64,000 nucleotides of DNA from assembly GCA_937872475.1 (NCBI GenBank), contig CALMSY010000005.1:124001-188000 (forward strand), in the 5' to 3' direction. Numbering within the stretch: position 1 is the first letter of the stretch; every line of letters begins with the position of its first letter. This stretch comes from 67-14 sp020438345 (lineage in GTDB: Bacteria; Actinomycetota; Thermoleophilia; Solirubrobacterales; 70-9). The position numbers and the translations under genes were made by a program. The notes below the pieces were generated by a model. That model had not been told where the DNA came from. It saw only the letters and a program-made list of their open reading frames with translations, and searched no databases. Shown piece by piece: positions 1-9,700 of the stretch.

Positions 1-255
1 TCGATGATCGTCTGGGGCGACAAAGACAAGATCATCCCGGTCGCCCACGCTGACCTCGCCCATGAACTGATGCCCGGAAGTCGACTGGAGATCTTCCCCG
101 GGGCAGGACATTTTCCCTTCAACGATGATCCCGACCGGTTTATCAGGGTACTCGAGGACTTCATCGAAACAACCGGTGAAGCGGACCTGGATGAGGAACA
201 CATCCGGAGAATGCTGCTGAAGCGCCAAAGCGAAAACTCCACCGAGGCTGCCTGA
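1..255 (+). CDS. Alpha/beta hydrolase, C-terminal end (partial)
   Basis: The reading frame is open to the window edge, so only the last ~84 residues are seen and the true start lies upstream. The fragment has the end of an alpha/beta hydrolase fold: 'WGDKDKIIP' holds the usual acid-loop Asp and 'GAGHFPFNDDP' the catalytic His followed by the typical helix that closes the fold. Substrate cannot be told from the fragment. It is followed at 10 nt by a TetR ligand-binding-like gene and an amidohydrolase on the same strand, so it probably belongs to a small catabolic operon for an ester- or ring-cleavage product. The family is clear, the specific role is inference. Confidence 0.85.
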   Translation, partial: SMIVWGDKDKIIPVAHADLAHELMPGSRLEIFPGAGHFPFNDDPDRFIRVLEDFIETTGEADLDEEHIRRMLLKRQSENSTEAA

Positions 256-264
256 GGCAGCGAC

Positions 265-738
265 TTGGGCATACTCGTAGATATGAGCGACGAGTTGCCG
301 GTTGAAGAAGTCCTCTCCGCACTGGAGGAGTATCAGCGGCGCACCATCGGTTTGTACCGGGAACATGCGGAAGACCCGGAAGCCTGTGTGAAGGCCATGG
401 TCAGGCTTCATCTCGCCTGGACAGAGGAATCTCCGGACCGGGCCAGAATGGTCGCGCGGTACCGGAACCCGGTTCAGGCCGGGCCGGGCCGGGAGCGGCT
501 CACCGAATCCAACCAGGCCTATTTCCGGGAATCAAAGGAGTGGATCAGAAACGCAACGGAATCGGGTCGCATGCCGTCGATCTCGTTCAACGTCCTACAC
601 GCCCTGGTCTTCGCGCCGACCCAGGAGCTGGCTAAGCACTGGCTGGGCGGAAGACTGAAAAAGGAACCAACCGAGTACGCGGCTGCAATGGGCGCCGCCG
701 CCTGGGCCGGAATCCTGGCCGCGGGGGACAGCCGATGA
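265..738 (+). CDS. TetR-type ligand-binding domain protein without a DNA-binding domain
   Basis: A 157-residue all-helical protein resembling the C-terminal half of TetR regulators: 'HLAWTEESPDRARMV', then 'RERLTESNQAYF' and 'ALVFAPTQELAKHWLGG' match the effector-binding helices. The N-terminal helix-turn-helix of about 50 residues is absent, and no such domain is encoded upstream, where the hydrolase gene ends. A TTG at 265 has a GAGG Shine-Dalgarno-like run 8 nt before it; an ATG at 283 is the alternative. The stop overlaps the next gene's ATG (ATGA), implying coupled translation with the amidohydrolase. It may be a truncated regulator or a small-molecule-binding partner. It cannot bind DNA in the usual TetR way. 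Confidence 0.65.
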   Translation: MGILVDMSDELPVEEVLSALEEYQRRTIGLYREHAEDPEACVKAMVRLHLAWTEESPDRARMVARYRNPVQAGPGRERLTESNQAYFRESKEWIRNATESGRMPSISFNVLHALVFAPTQELAKHWLGGRLKKEPTEYAAAMGAAAWAGILAAGDSR

Positions 739-1553
739 TCATCGATGCCTGGATGCAGCACCCCACCCCGCGCTTCCTTTCCCACCGGGCATTCGCATCC
801 CTCATGCGCTGGACCGGCCAGGAACCCCCGAGCGAGGAGATCCCGATCGATGCCTCGCTCGCGGCGATGGATTCAGGCGGGGTAGATCACGGCCTGCTCA
901 GCGCCTGGCATTCTCCTGCCGGGCCGATGATCGGCAACGAAGAAGTGGCGGCCTGTTGCGCCGCCCACCCGAATCGCTTCAGCGGCCTTGCCGCGGTCGA
1001 CCTTTCACAACCGATGGAAGCAGTGCGTGAACTCCGCCGCCGGGTGACCGAAGACGGCTTCAAGGGTCTGAGGATGCTTCCCTGGCTCTGGGAAACCCCG
1101 CCGACCGACCGTCGTTTCTATCCCCTGTTCGCGGCCTGTGTCGAGATGGGAATCCCGTTCTGCACCCAGGTCGGCCACACCGGACCGCTGATGCCCTCCG
1201 ATCCCGGCAGGCCGATCCCGTACATCGATCAGGTGGCGATTGATTTTCCCGAGCTGGTCATTGTCGGTGGCCACATCGGCTATCCCTGGACCGAAGAAAT
1301 GGTGGCGGTCTGTCGCAAGCACGAGAACGTTCACATCGACACCTCCGCTTACACCCCGGGGCGCTACCCCCCGGAACTGATCGCCTACATGAAATCGAAG
1401 TCAGGCCGACGCAAAGTTCTCTGGGGTTCGAACTACCCGATGATCCCCCCGCAGAACGCCCTTGAAGGGCTGCAAGACCTCGGGCTGGACGAAGAATCGC
1501 GAAACCTCTTCCTTGGTGGAAACGCCCGTCGGGTCTTCAACCTGACCATCTGA
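735..1553 (+). CDS. Amidohydrolase family 2 (metal-dependent hydrolase/decarboxylase-like)
   Basis: A 272-residue TIM-barrel protein of the amidohydrolase-2 type (the family of ACMSD-like decarboxylases and lactone hydrolases). Visible landmarks are the first strand 'MIIDAWMQHP', 'GFKGLRMLPWLWETPP', 'CTQVGHTGPL', 'VIVGGHIGYPW', 'VHIDTSAY' and the late 'VLWGSNYPM', the place where the family keeps a metal or catalytic Asp ('GSDYP'); here that residue is Asn. The first strand also lacks the usual D-x-H-x-H metal pair (it reads D-A-W-M-Q-H). The active site is therefore atypical, either a divergent subfamily with fewer metal ligands or an inactive relative. Its ATG overlaps the upstream stop by 4 nt. 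Confidence 0.85.
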   Translation: MIIDAWMQHPTPRFLSHRAFASLMRWTGQEPPSEEIPIDASLAAMDSGGVDHGLLSAWHSPAGPMIGNEEVAACCAAHPNRFSGLAAVDLSQPMEAVRELRRRVTEDGFKGLRMLPWLWETPPTDRRFYPLFAACVEMGIPFCTQVGHTGPLMPSDPGRPIPYIDQVAIDFPELVIVGGHIGYPWTEEMVAVCRKHENVHIDTSAYTPGRYPPELIAYMKSKSGRRKVLWGSNYPMIPPQNALEGLQDLGLDEESRNLFLGGNARRVFNLTI

Positions 1554-1560
1554 AGCGGTT

Positions 1561-2379
1561 TCAGACCTCGACCGGGGTCAGCTCCGGGCGCTTCGCGTGA
1601 CGGCCGTCTCCGGATGATTTTCCTGCCAGGCGACGGTAGATCCAGGGAGCGAGGAAAGCCCCGGCCCACCGGACCTCGGCCAGCATCTGTTCAGTGAAGG
1701 CCGGCCTGGGTCGCTCGGGGAGCGTACCCGGCCAGGGCTGACCGTCCGGTAGCGGTTCGATCAGGGAAAACATGCCGTCGGCAAGTACCTGGTGACCGGC
1801 CGGGTTTAGATGAAGCCGATCCGGGCACCAGTGGCCGGGGTCGGCCACATCAGCCAGCGCTTCGATATCGAGAATCAGGGTGCCGTGCCGTTCAGCGATT
1901 CTCCGCAGCCCCCGGTTGAACTCGGCCATCGTCTCCGAGAGCAATTTGCCGACCGGCATCATGAGCGCAGGGTCGGGGTAGGTGACCGTGAGCACAGTCG
2001 CTCCCGATGCGGCCAGCCGGGCCTGCATCGTGTCCATCCGGGCGAGGATCAGGTCGATCCTGCGTCCCGGCCGGAGCACGTCATTGAGCCCGCCGACGAG
2101 GCTGACCAGATCCGGTTCCATCGACAGGCAGAGGTCCATCTGGTCTTCATCGATCTGGGCGAGCAGCTTGCCCCGGACGGCCAGGTTCGCGTACAGCAAC
2201 CCGGTTTGAGCCGTCCCTTCCGGACCGGACCGGACCTGCCCTGCCGCCAGGCGGTCCGCGAACCGGTCAGCCCAGCCGCGTTCGGCCCCTCCGGGACCAG
2301 TCGGGTCGCCGACCCCCTCGGTCTGACTGTCGCCGATCGCGACGAAACGCTCGAAAGTCAACCCCCTGCTGCCTTGCAT
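1561..2379 (-). CDS. SGNH/GDSL-type esterase
   Basis: A 272-residue hydrolase of the SGNH superfamily. Block I is 'AIGDSQTEG' with the nucleophile Ser near residue 18, a Gly-containing block II lies around 'NLAVRGK', block III is 'GGLNDV' and block V is 'DRLHLNPAGH' with the catalytic Asp and His. No signal peptide is seen, so it is probably cytoplasmic, acting on a small ester or acyl substrate. It starts 32 nt after the sulfatase stop on the same strand, with an AAGGAG about 20 nt before the ATG, so the Shine-Dalgarno spacing is long; a TTG six codons in is a possible alternative start. It is likely the last gene of a three-gene operon with the sulfatase and a secreted protein. Confidence 0.9.
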   Translation of the reverse strand: MQGSRGLTFERFVAIGDSQTEGVGDPTGPGGAERGWADRFADRLAAGQVRSGPEGTAQTGLLYANLAVRGKLLAQIDEDQMDLCLSMEPDLVSLVGGLNDVLRPGRRIDLILARMDTMQARLAASGATVLTVTYPDPALMMPVGKLLSETMAEFNRGLRRIAERHGTLILDIEALADVADPGHWCPDRLHLNPAGHQVLADGMFSLIEPLPDGQPWPGTLPERPRPAFTEQMLAEVRWAGAFLAPWIYRRLAGKSSGDGRHAKRPELTPVEV

Positions 2380-2411
2380 GCCGACACCCTAACGGAGCAG
2401 GAACTCCTTGC

Positions 2412-4055
2412 TCATTGGTGCATTCGCTCGATTGTGGCCGGAAGGGCCGGAACCCGGCAACGACGCATTTCCGACTTGAGACCGGCACGCATCCTGTCAA
2501 GTAGCGCCTGGCTGGTTGACGAGAGCGCGCGGCCGCTATCGCGGTCAACCAGGTTGTTGACCTGATCCGGATCCCGGGTCCGGTCGTACAGCTCGAATTC
2601 GGGCTTTCCTCCATGCGGATCCAGATAGATCGCATAGGTCGCTTCCGGTGTGCGCCATGCCCTGATCCGGTTCGCGCCGGGCGTCACGTCCCGGTAGGCC
2701 GTCCCCGACTGGTGATCGTCATAGGTAAAGAGGGTTCCCTCCTGTACCGAATCTGCTCCCTCAAGGAGGATCGGCACAAGGCTGTGGCCCCGGAGCTCGA
2801 GCCCTTCGGTTTCCACTCCGGCCAGCTCGGCCATGGTCGGCAGGACGTCACAAAGCGAGGCGGGCGCACCGGTCCGGCGCGGTTCCGGAAACAGCTTCGG
2901 GTTGGAGACGATCAGCGGCACGTTGACGGTCTCCTCGTAGGCGTTGAACATCTTCTGCCGGAGACCGCCATGGGACATGCCGAGATCACCATGGTCCGAG
3001 GTCCTGAAGATCACCGTTTTCGAGCGCAGGGAATCCGGGTCACCGGGGTCGCCCAAGGCATCGATGACGCGACCGATCTTGGAATCCGCGAGACGGTGAA
3101 GGTGAGCGTAAAAACGGCAGTACTCGAGCCGCTGCTCGCCCTCGACCGGACCGAGAAAACCGAGCTGGCCCATCTTGAGCATGGCATGGGCGCGAGGCTT
3201 GTTCTTCAGGTTCTCGTCGACCGAGGGTGGCAGCTCTACGGCGTCGAGGTCAGCCCATTCGTCCCGCGAGTAGCCGCCTTCCTCAAAGGACGAGGGGTAG
3301 CCGAGCACATCATGCGGATTGACCAGCGAGAAGATCAGTGCCCAGGGCTCCTCCGGAGGATCGGCCAGGAACTCTTCAGCCTGACGGGTGAAATCCTCGT
3401 CGTACCCTTCTTTGCTCTTGCCTGATCCGTGGCCACCACCGAAGTGACTGGGTTCGATGTTCTCACCGGCATCGGGCGGCACCCATCCTTCAAATCCGTA
3501 GTCCTCCGCGAGGCGATCGGAATCAATCTGTGCCCAGTCATCTCCCACCGGCTGGGTCAGATGCCATTTGCCCTTCAGCACTGTCTTGTACCCGGCCCGT
3601 TTCAGGACGGACGGAAGGTTTTCCATGTCCGGGTCAAGCTCACGCTCGTCGGTTCCTCCGTTGGGCCGGCGTATCGCGCCCTTGACCGTGTTGGAGATCA
3701 TTTCCAGCGGCGACATTTCTCCGGACCTGACCGATTCCACACCTTTCTGCAGAGCATGCTTGCTGTGGGCGCGGTTGATTTCCGCGCCTCCCCGGGTGAG
3801 AGTCAGGTCCACTCCATGCTCGGCCGGCCACCGGCCGGTAAAAAGCGAAGCCCGGCTGGGTGAGCACATACATGAGGCGATGCTGGCTTCTTCGAAAGTG
3901 ACTCCGGTACGGGCCAGTTCGGCGTCGGCAGGCATCAGCTGGTCCAGCCACTCCTGGTCTTCCGGCCAATGCATCGGGTACCGCTGCTGGTCGGTGATGA
4001 TCAGCATCAGGTTTGGCGGGTTCTGCCCCCCGTTCTTCTCGGTCCTGGCACTCAA
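2412..4055 (-). CDS. Sulfatase (formylglycine-dependent alkaline-phosphatase superfamily)
   Basis: A ~547-residue sulfatase. The N-terminal 'NLMLIITDQQR' provides metal ligands and the signature 'CMCSPSRASLFTGR' contains the C-x-P-S-R core whose Cys is oxidised to formylglycine. 'TSDHGDLGMSHGG' carries the late metal-binding Asp-His and 'VLKGKWHL' the active-site Lys/His. An in-frame ATG exists at 4073, but AAGGGAG lies 7 nt before the TTG at 4055, and that TTG overlaps the upstream gene's TGA (TTGA), so I prefer 4055. No signal peptide is visible, so it is likely cytoplasmic. No formylglycine-generating enzyme gene is in the window. Substrate unknown. Confidence 0.93.
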   Translation of the reverse strand: MSARTEKNGGQNPPNLMLIITDQQRYPMHWPEDQEWLDQLMPADAELARTGVTFEEASIASCMCSPSRASLFTGRWPAEHGVDLTLTRGGAEINRAHSKHALQKGVESVRSGEMSPLEMISNTVKGAIRRPNGGTDERELDPDMENLPSVLKRAGYKTVLKGKWHLTQPVGDDWAQIDSDRLAEDYGFEGWVPPDAGENIEPSHFGGGHGSGKSKEGYDEDFTRQAEEFLADPPEEPWALIFSLVNPHDVLGYPSSFEEGGYSRDEWADLDAVELPPSVDENLKNKPRAHAMLKMGQLGFLGPVEGEQRLEYCRFYAHLHRLADSKIGRVIDALGDPGDPDSLRSKTVIFRTSDHGDLGMSHGGLRQKMFNAYEETVNVPLIVSNPKLFPEPRRTGAPASLCDVLPTMAELAGVETEGLELRGHSLVPILLEGADSVQEGTLFTYDDHQSGTAYRDVTPGANRIRAWRTPEATYAIYLDPHGGKPEFELYDRTRDPDQVNNLVDRDSGRALSSTSQALLDRMRAGLKSEMRRCRVPALPATIERMHQ

Positions 4056-5407
4056 TTTGTGGCTCCCTTGCATCCGGTCTTCTGAAACTCGGCTTTGGTC
4101 GAGTATTTGCCGCGCGGGTAGTAGCGGCCCATCACAGCTGCGGCATCAAACGGAGAGGTGACGTTCTGCACCGCATGTTTGAAACCAGGGCTGGGGATCA
4201 CATTGCGGATCATCAGCAGCCCCGAGTCGGTCCGTCCGGCGCCGTCGCCGTCCGGGTCGGCGGCCAGCCAGGCGACACCACATTCGCGGGTTGCGTTTTT
4301 CGGACGATCTGCCGCCTTCGAAACGACGATGGTGTACCGCCGTTTCTTGCCCTTCAACGGCACCTGCTCATCGAACAGACAGCGGTGAGTCCGGGTCGTG
4401 ACAAGGGACTCGATTGAGCACATGTCCCATTCGGCGAGCTGTCCCTTTCTGGTCTTTTTCTGGCCGTTGCGCGTCAACGGTGTGACCGGCATGCTTCCCT
4501 TGATGACGAGCACGTTTCCGTACCGGAAACTCAGGGCGCCGGTCATGTACCGGGCATCATTGTTTGCGTAAAGGGCACCCTTCTCGACCGGATTCGCCTC
4601 CCAGGCTGCCTGGAACTCGGACGCCGTCCTGTACCTGGCCATTGAAAGTCCGAGGTTGAAGAACTTGATGAACTCGAAATCCGCTTCGGCGGGGTTGGTC
4701 AGCGGATCCTTCCCGGGCCAATTGACGAGGGAGTCGTAGAGAGGCCGGGGCAAGTTGATCGACGCGTAATCGTGGTTCGAGTTGAGGGCCTGGCACAGTG
4801 CCTGGCCGGTAAGGACGGTCCCATCGGCCAGGGTCAGCTCCGGGGTCGGTATGCCGGTCCCACCGGAGAGATTCCGGCCTTTGTCCGGTACGTAGACCCG
4901 GTAGAGAATGTCCTGGTATGCCTCCGGCGAGGGTGCCGCGTAGAGGGTGTTCGGAGTGGCGATCGCAGGTGCGGGACTGCCGATCACCCGAACGGTCCAG
5001 TCGCGATTCCTGGCTTTGCGGTTGTGGCCTGGCACACTGGGGTTCACAGAACCGCGATCCGGACGAATTTCCCGGTCGGGCAATGATCCGGTTGGCGTGC
5101 CGCCGCTTGACTCGTAGGCGTTCAGGGATGAGTAGCGGGCGTTGGGGTACTTGCCCCGCAGCTTCAGCACGGCACCTTCCGGAGTGCGGAATTTGGCACC
5201 CCAGTAGGTGATGTGGGTGCCGGGGTAGGCGGTGTTCGTCTGCTCGTTGGCTGCCGTGAACGGCCCGGTCCAGAAGCAGCCTGCTGTCGGAAGCCCCTTC
5301 GGGTTGTAGCCGTCCGGAACCAGGGCGGCACCGGCGGCCGCCGGGAAAACCGCGATTGCCGCAAGGGCGGCCAGACAAATCGAAATCCTGCTCTTGACTA
5401 CCCTCAT
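4052..5407 (-). CDS. Secreted protein of unknown function
   Basis: A 451-residue protein with a clear signal peptide ('ISICLAALAAIAVFPAAAGA', cleavage near residue 25). The mature part has beta-rich segments such as 'HITYWGAKFRTPEGAVLKLRG' and 'KYPNARYSSLNAY', and the Cys residues could form disulfides. The open frame extends to 5539, but the ATG at 5407 is preceded by GGGGAG and begins the signal peptide. I do not recognise an enzyme family with certainty; the first ~150 residues resemble the substrate-facing domain of DUF1214/DUF1254-type secreted proteins only in style. Its stop overlaps the sulfatase start, so the two are translationally coupled and may act on the same external substrate. 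Confidence 0.8.
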   Translation of the reverse strand: MRVVKSRISICLAALAAIAVFPAAAGAALVPDGYNPKGLPTAGCFWTGPFTAANEQTNTAYPGTHITYWGAKFRTPEGAVLKLRGKYPNARYSSLNAYESSGGTPTGSLPDREIRPDRGSVNPSVPGHNRKARNRDWTVRVIGSPAPAIATPNTLYAAPSPEAYQDILYRVYVPDKGRNLSGGTGIPTPELTLADGTVLTGQALCQALNSNHDYASINLPRPLYDSLVNWPGKDPLTNPAEADFEFIKFFNLGLSMARYRTASEFQAAWEANPVEKGALYANNDARYMTGALSFRYGNVLVIKGSMPVTPLTRNGQKKTRKGQLAEWDMCSIESLVTTRTHRCLFDEQVPLKGKKRRYTIVVSKAADRPKNATRECGVAWLAADPDGDGAGRTDSGLLMIRNVIPSPGFKHAVQNVTSPFDAAAVMGRYYPRGKYSTKAEFQKTGCKGATN

Positions 5408-5553
5408 ACCTGCTCCCCACGATCGTGGTTCAACCGCCGTCGCGGTCCTTTCGCAAATCTCTCCGCACGGGAGTTTACTGACGCGCGTCAAGTATTCATA
5501 AAGTTGGATCGGGTACACGGTTTGACGACAGGGATGCATGCGAACATGGGTTC

Positions 5554-6756
5554 GTGGGAGCAGCCTCCATCATCCATGCCGATCTCGATGCTTTCTACGC
5601 GTCGGTAGAGCAGCGCGACGACCCTGCCCTGAGGGGCCGGCCGGTGATCGTCGGAACGGGAGTGGTTCTGGCCTGCAGCTATGAAGCAAAAGCACTCGGC
5701 ATTTACACGACCATGAACGGTGCCGCAGCCCGACGGGCCTGCCCGGAAGCCGTCTTCGTCCCGCCCCGGATGGAGGCATATTCGGAGGCGAGCAGGGCCG
5801 TCTACGAAATCTTCCATGACACGGCACCGGTGGTTGAAGGGCTCTCCATCGACGAAGCCTTCCTTGAGGTTGGCGGTATGGAACACATTTCGGGAACCCC
5901 GGCTGGAATCGCCGCGACCCTGAGGCAACGGGTCCTTGCCGAGACCGGATTGCCGATCTCGGTCGGAGTCGCCCGGACGAAGTTCCTCGCCAAGGTGGCG
6001 AGTGGCGCTTCGAAGCCCGACGGACTGCTGGTGATCGACCCCGACCGGGAAGAGGCCTTCCTCCATCCCCTGCCGATCGAGGCCCTCTGGGGTGTCGGCA
6101 AAGTGACCACGTCGAAGCTGAACGCGGTCGGGATCCGCACGGTCGGCGATGTCGCTGCCACAAGCCTGCTCCGGTTGGAGTCTTCAATCGGTGAAACAGC
6201 GGCACGCCGCCTGCTCGACCTGGCCCGCAACCATGATCCGAGAAAGGTCGAACCGCGCGAACCACGCAAGTCGATCGGCGCACAGAGTGCGTTCCCGGGC
6301 GGCTCAAGAAACCCGGTCCAGGTCGATTCCCTGGCTGCCGCCCTCGTTGACCGCACGACACGGAGACTGCGGGCAGCAGACCGGGCCTGCCGTACTGTCT
6401 CGATCGGTCTGCGCTTCGAGGATTTCTCCCGCGCAACCCGTGCCCGTACTCTCGCCTGGCCGACCGACGAAACCGCAGTAATCCTGGCCACCGTGCGCGA
6501 ACTTTTCAACGAATCAAGGGAAGAGATCGGCGAGAAGGGTCTTACCTTGATCGCCATATCGCTCGGCAACCTTGAAGCGGCCGATACCGTCCAGATGGAG
6601 CTTCCCCTCGATCAGGGTCCGGGTCCGGCCCGGGAAAGTCCGGCACTCGACCGGGCCGTCGACGACGTCCGATCGCGTTTCGGGGATGACGTGATCAAGC
6701 GGGCATCAATGATCGATGCCGATCAGGGATCGCCGGTACCGGTCCTGCCGGATTGA
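5554..6756 (+). CDS. dinB: DNA polymerase IV (Y-family)
   Basis: A 400-residue Y-family translesion polymerase. It starts at a GTG with 'IIHADLDAFYASVEQRDDPALRGRP', carrying the first catalytic Asp and the steric-gate region. 'SIDEAFLEV' holds the second catalytic Asp-Glu pair, 'PISVGVARTKFLAKVASG' belongs to the fingers/palm, 'LWGVGKVTTSKLNAVGIRTVGDV' is the helix-hairpin-helix thumb, and the little-finger domain follows. 'VQMELPLDQ' near the C-terminus is a plausible beta-clamp-binding peptide. It is divergent from the secreted-protein operon and convergent with the large protease, ending 3 nt before that gene's stop. No LexA box was identified. Confidence 0.96.
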   Translation: MGAASIIHADLDAFYASVEQRDDPALRGRPVIVGTGVVLACSYEAKALGIYTTMNGAAARRACPEAVFVPPRMEAYSEASRAVYEIFHDTAPVVEGLSIDEAFLEVGGMEHISGTPAGIAATLRQRVLAETGLPISVGVARTKFLAKVASGASKPDGLLVIDPDREEAFLHPLPIEALWGVGKVTTSKLNAVGIRTVGDVAATSLLRLESSIGETAARRLLDLARNHDPRKVEPREPRKSIGAQSAFPGGSRNPVQVDSLAAALVDRTTRRLRAADRACRTVSIGLRFEDFSRATRARTLAWPTDETAVILATVRELFNESREEIGEKGLTLIAISLGNLEAADTVQMELPLDQGPGPARESPALDRAVDDVRSRFGDDVIKRASMIDADQGSPVPVLPD

Positions 6757-6759
6757 ACT

Positions 6760-9700
6760 TCAGCGGTGCCTGAGACGGACCCGGACCCTGATCGTCCGGC
6801 CGTTGCCTGCCCGGTCAGTGGCCCTTGCCGTATAGACGACCCGTTTCCCGTGTCGGCGCCGGATGATCCGGCAGGACCGGACCCCGGAAGTCCGGTCGCG
6901 TGCGATGCATTTTGCCCGCTTGATCTTGCTGTAGACGGCGCCCCTGCGAACGCCTCTGATCCTGACCACAGGCCTGGTCCGGTCGATCTTGATGCCGGAG
7001 ACCCTGGCAGCAGCCCGTCCGCCGTCAGCCGCGACAGCCTCGCCGGACACGGCATGTTTGCGCCCGTCACGGGTCAGCCTCCGCGGCTCCGGGCACCGAC
7101 TAATCGGCGAACCATTCGCGGTACAGGTGAATGTGACGATCACCGGGGTCCGGTACCAGCCACGGGCGTTCCGCTTTTTCCGACTGGAGGCCCGGGCAAC
7201 AATCGTGGGATCACTTCGACCGACCTGGCCGAATGAAGGAGCGAAGTCAATATCACCGCCGTAGCTGGCCGTCACCAACCGCGGAGTACCGCTGGGCACC
7301 GTGGAGCTCAATCTTGCCACCCCGCCGTTCAATTGCGCCCGGCCGACCACTTCACCGTCGACGCTGAAGACAACTTCGCCGCCAGGGACCGGCAGACCCT
7401 CGCCTTGAGCAACGACCCTCGCTTCGATCGATTCGCTTCCAACCGTGACCCTGGTCGAAGTGGCGGCTCCCCGCAGGTCGACGGTCTGAACCCTGGCTCC
7501 ATCCTGGTTGTGAAAATGAACCATCATCAGGCCCTTCCCGCCATCCTGCTGCCAGGACTCCACGTTTCTGGTCACGGTGAGTTCTTCCCCGGGCTGATCG
7601 GGGACCAGCGGTCCGCCGCCATCCTCATCGGTGACGGATATTCCAGGCCGGAAGAGGTTTGCCTTGAGCGGATCCTTGAGATCGCCGGTAGCGGAGTCGA
7701 CGCCGATCAGGTCTATCGGCTGGCCTGAATATGCAGAGTAGGTCTCGACTCCATACGAGACCGAGGGGTTCTCCGGAGTAATCCCGTAGTCAGCGAGAGC
7801 GGCGAGGGCGACCGGTAGGACCATGACATCACTGTCATAGAGGGCTGTGTCTGTGTCCCCGAAACGGCCGTTCAGCAGTTGCTGGTCAATCACCCGCTGG
7901 CCCGACGGCTTTGCCGGGTCATACAGCTCGCTGATGAAAGTGTCGTCATCCCCGAGCCGATCGTTATAGAGCAGAAGATCGGGTTTGCCATCTTCGTCCA
8001 CATCGATGTCTACCTGCAGGAAGAGCTTGCTGACGGGAATTCCCCACGGTCGGTGAACCGCAAGGGCGAAGTACCCGTTTGACTGGGCCGCGTCCCCGGA
8101 CTGGGGGAAGTCGGAAGTGACACCGACCTCGCTGAGGTCAGCCGAGCGCTCCTCGGGCAGCCGGTAGCAGCCGGTCACCACCATGCCGCCACATTCAGGA
8201 GCCTCGCCACTTGTCGCCTGGAGTTCGAACCCCGCGGCGATCGAGAAGATGTCGTTGTCGGGGTCTCCGTCGCCGACCCCGTTGTCACCACTTTCGCCGC
8301 CGACCCCGCTTCCGGTCAGCGGAAGCACCGCCGACTGCACCGGTTGCCCGGCAGTGGCGGCGTCGCGGTGAATCAGAAGCGAATCCGGCTGGCTCATGAC
8401 GGAGGCCGGCCGCGGCGCCGCGTAGACCGGTACCCGCAGGGTGGCTCCCGGAGAGTCCGGTGTCAGCAGCAACCGGCCCATCGCCTCGGCCAGGGTTTCC
8501 CTCGGGTAGCCGAACTCGGCACCGATCCGACCGATCGTCGGGTCTATCGATTTTGTGAGCGCAGAAGGATCATCTATCTCCAGCCGGACCGTGACAGTTC
8601 CAGTCCGGCCCGAACCGACCGCCACTTCCTGTGGTGAAACCGTGAACTCAGCACCCGGCACCTCGGTGATCGGGTCGTACTGCGCGTCGAAGGTCTCGCT
8701 GAAGTTCGAGAGATTCTCGACCGTGACCTTCTTCTCGATCACGACCGGTCCGGCTGCCTCGACCGGTCCGAAGGAGACGCTCACCGATCCGTTATCCGGG
8801 TTGTAGGCAAGCATGTCGTTCGCGACCGCAGAGGAAGCGTCGATCCGGCCCGCACCAACCCGAATTGGCCCGTAACGGCCCGCGGAGGGGTTCGCCGAAC
8901 CGTCGACGAAGACATCGTTACCGGCCGTATTCATGATTCCGGCCTTGACCTGAAGCGGGTTCCAGCCGGGGTGAGCCTGCCGGACCAGTGCCGCAAGCCC
9001 GGCGACCATCGGCGCCGCCATCGAAGTGCCTGAGTTGCTCACCCCGCCATCACCGCTACCGACCGCCGCGGAGAAGACCGAACTGCCGACCGCCGCTACA
9101 TCCGGCTTGAGGTTGCCAGCCGAGTGGATTCCCCGCGAGGTGAAACCGGAAACCTTGTCATTGTCAGCCGGGTCGGTTCTGATCACCGATCCGTTCGATG
9201 TCCCGGTGACCTCAACGTCGAGTGAGTTGTCCAGGGCGTCACGGATCTCATCTGCGCCCGAAGCAACCACCAGGACGCCCGGGATCTCGCTCGAACCGTT
9301 GATCCCCGCCGAAAAGGTCTCGGAGTCACTACCGAAAATGAAGCCGATCGCCCCCGCGTCCGAGAGGTTCTGTCCGCGGGCTATCGATCCACATTCCGGC
9401 ACCGCGTCATGCCACTTGACCAGCACGACCTTGCCGGTGAAGGTCCCCGATGGATACGGACTGCAGGCAGTTTCGTTGGTTGGCGGAGCCGCGACCACCG
9501 GGCCTGCCAGATCCGGAAGGCTCGACCAGTCGTAGAGCTGACCGCGGGTCATCCCGAAAGTCTCAGGGTTGCCGTCTATCGTCAGCGAGACCCCGTCCAT
9601 GCGGGACTGGGCGTCAACCGTGCTCGCCACGCTGAGGACCCGGGAGGCATTGCCGGGTGCGCCGCTGATGTCAGTGTGATCACCGGCGTTGCCGGCCGAA

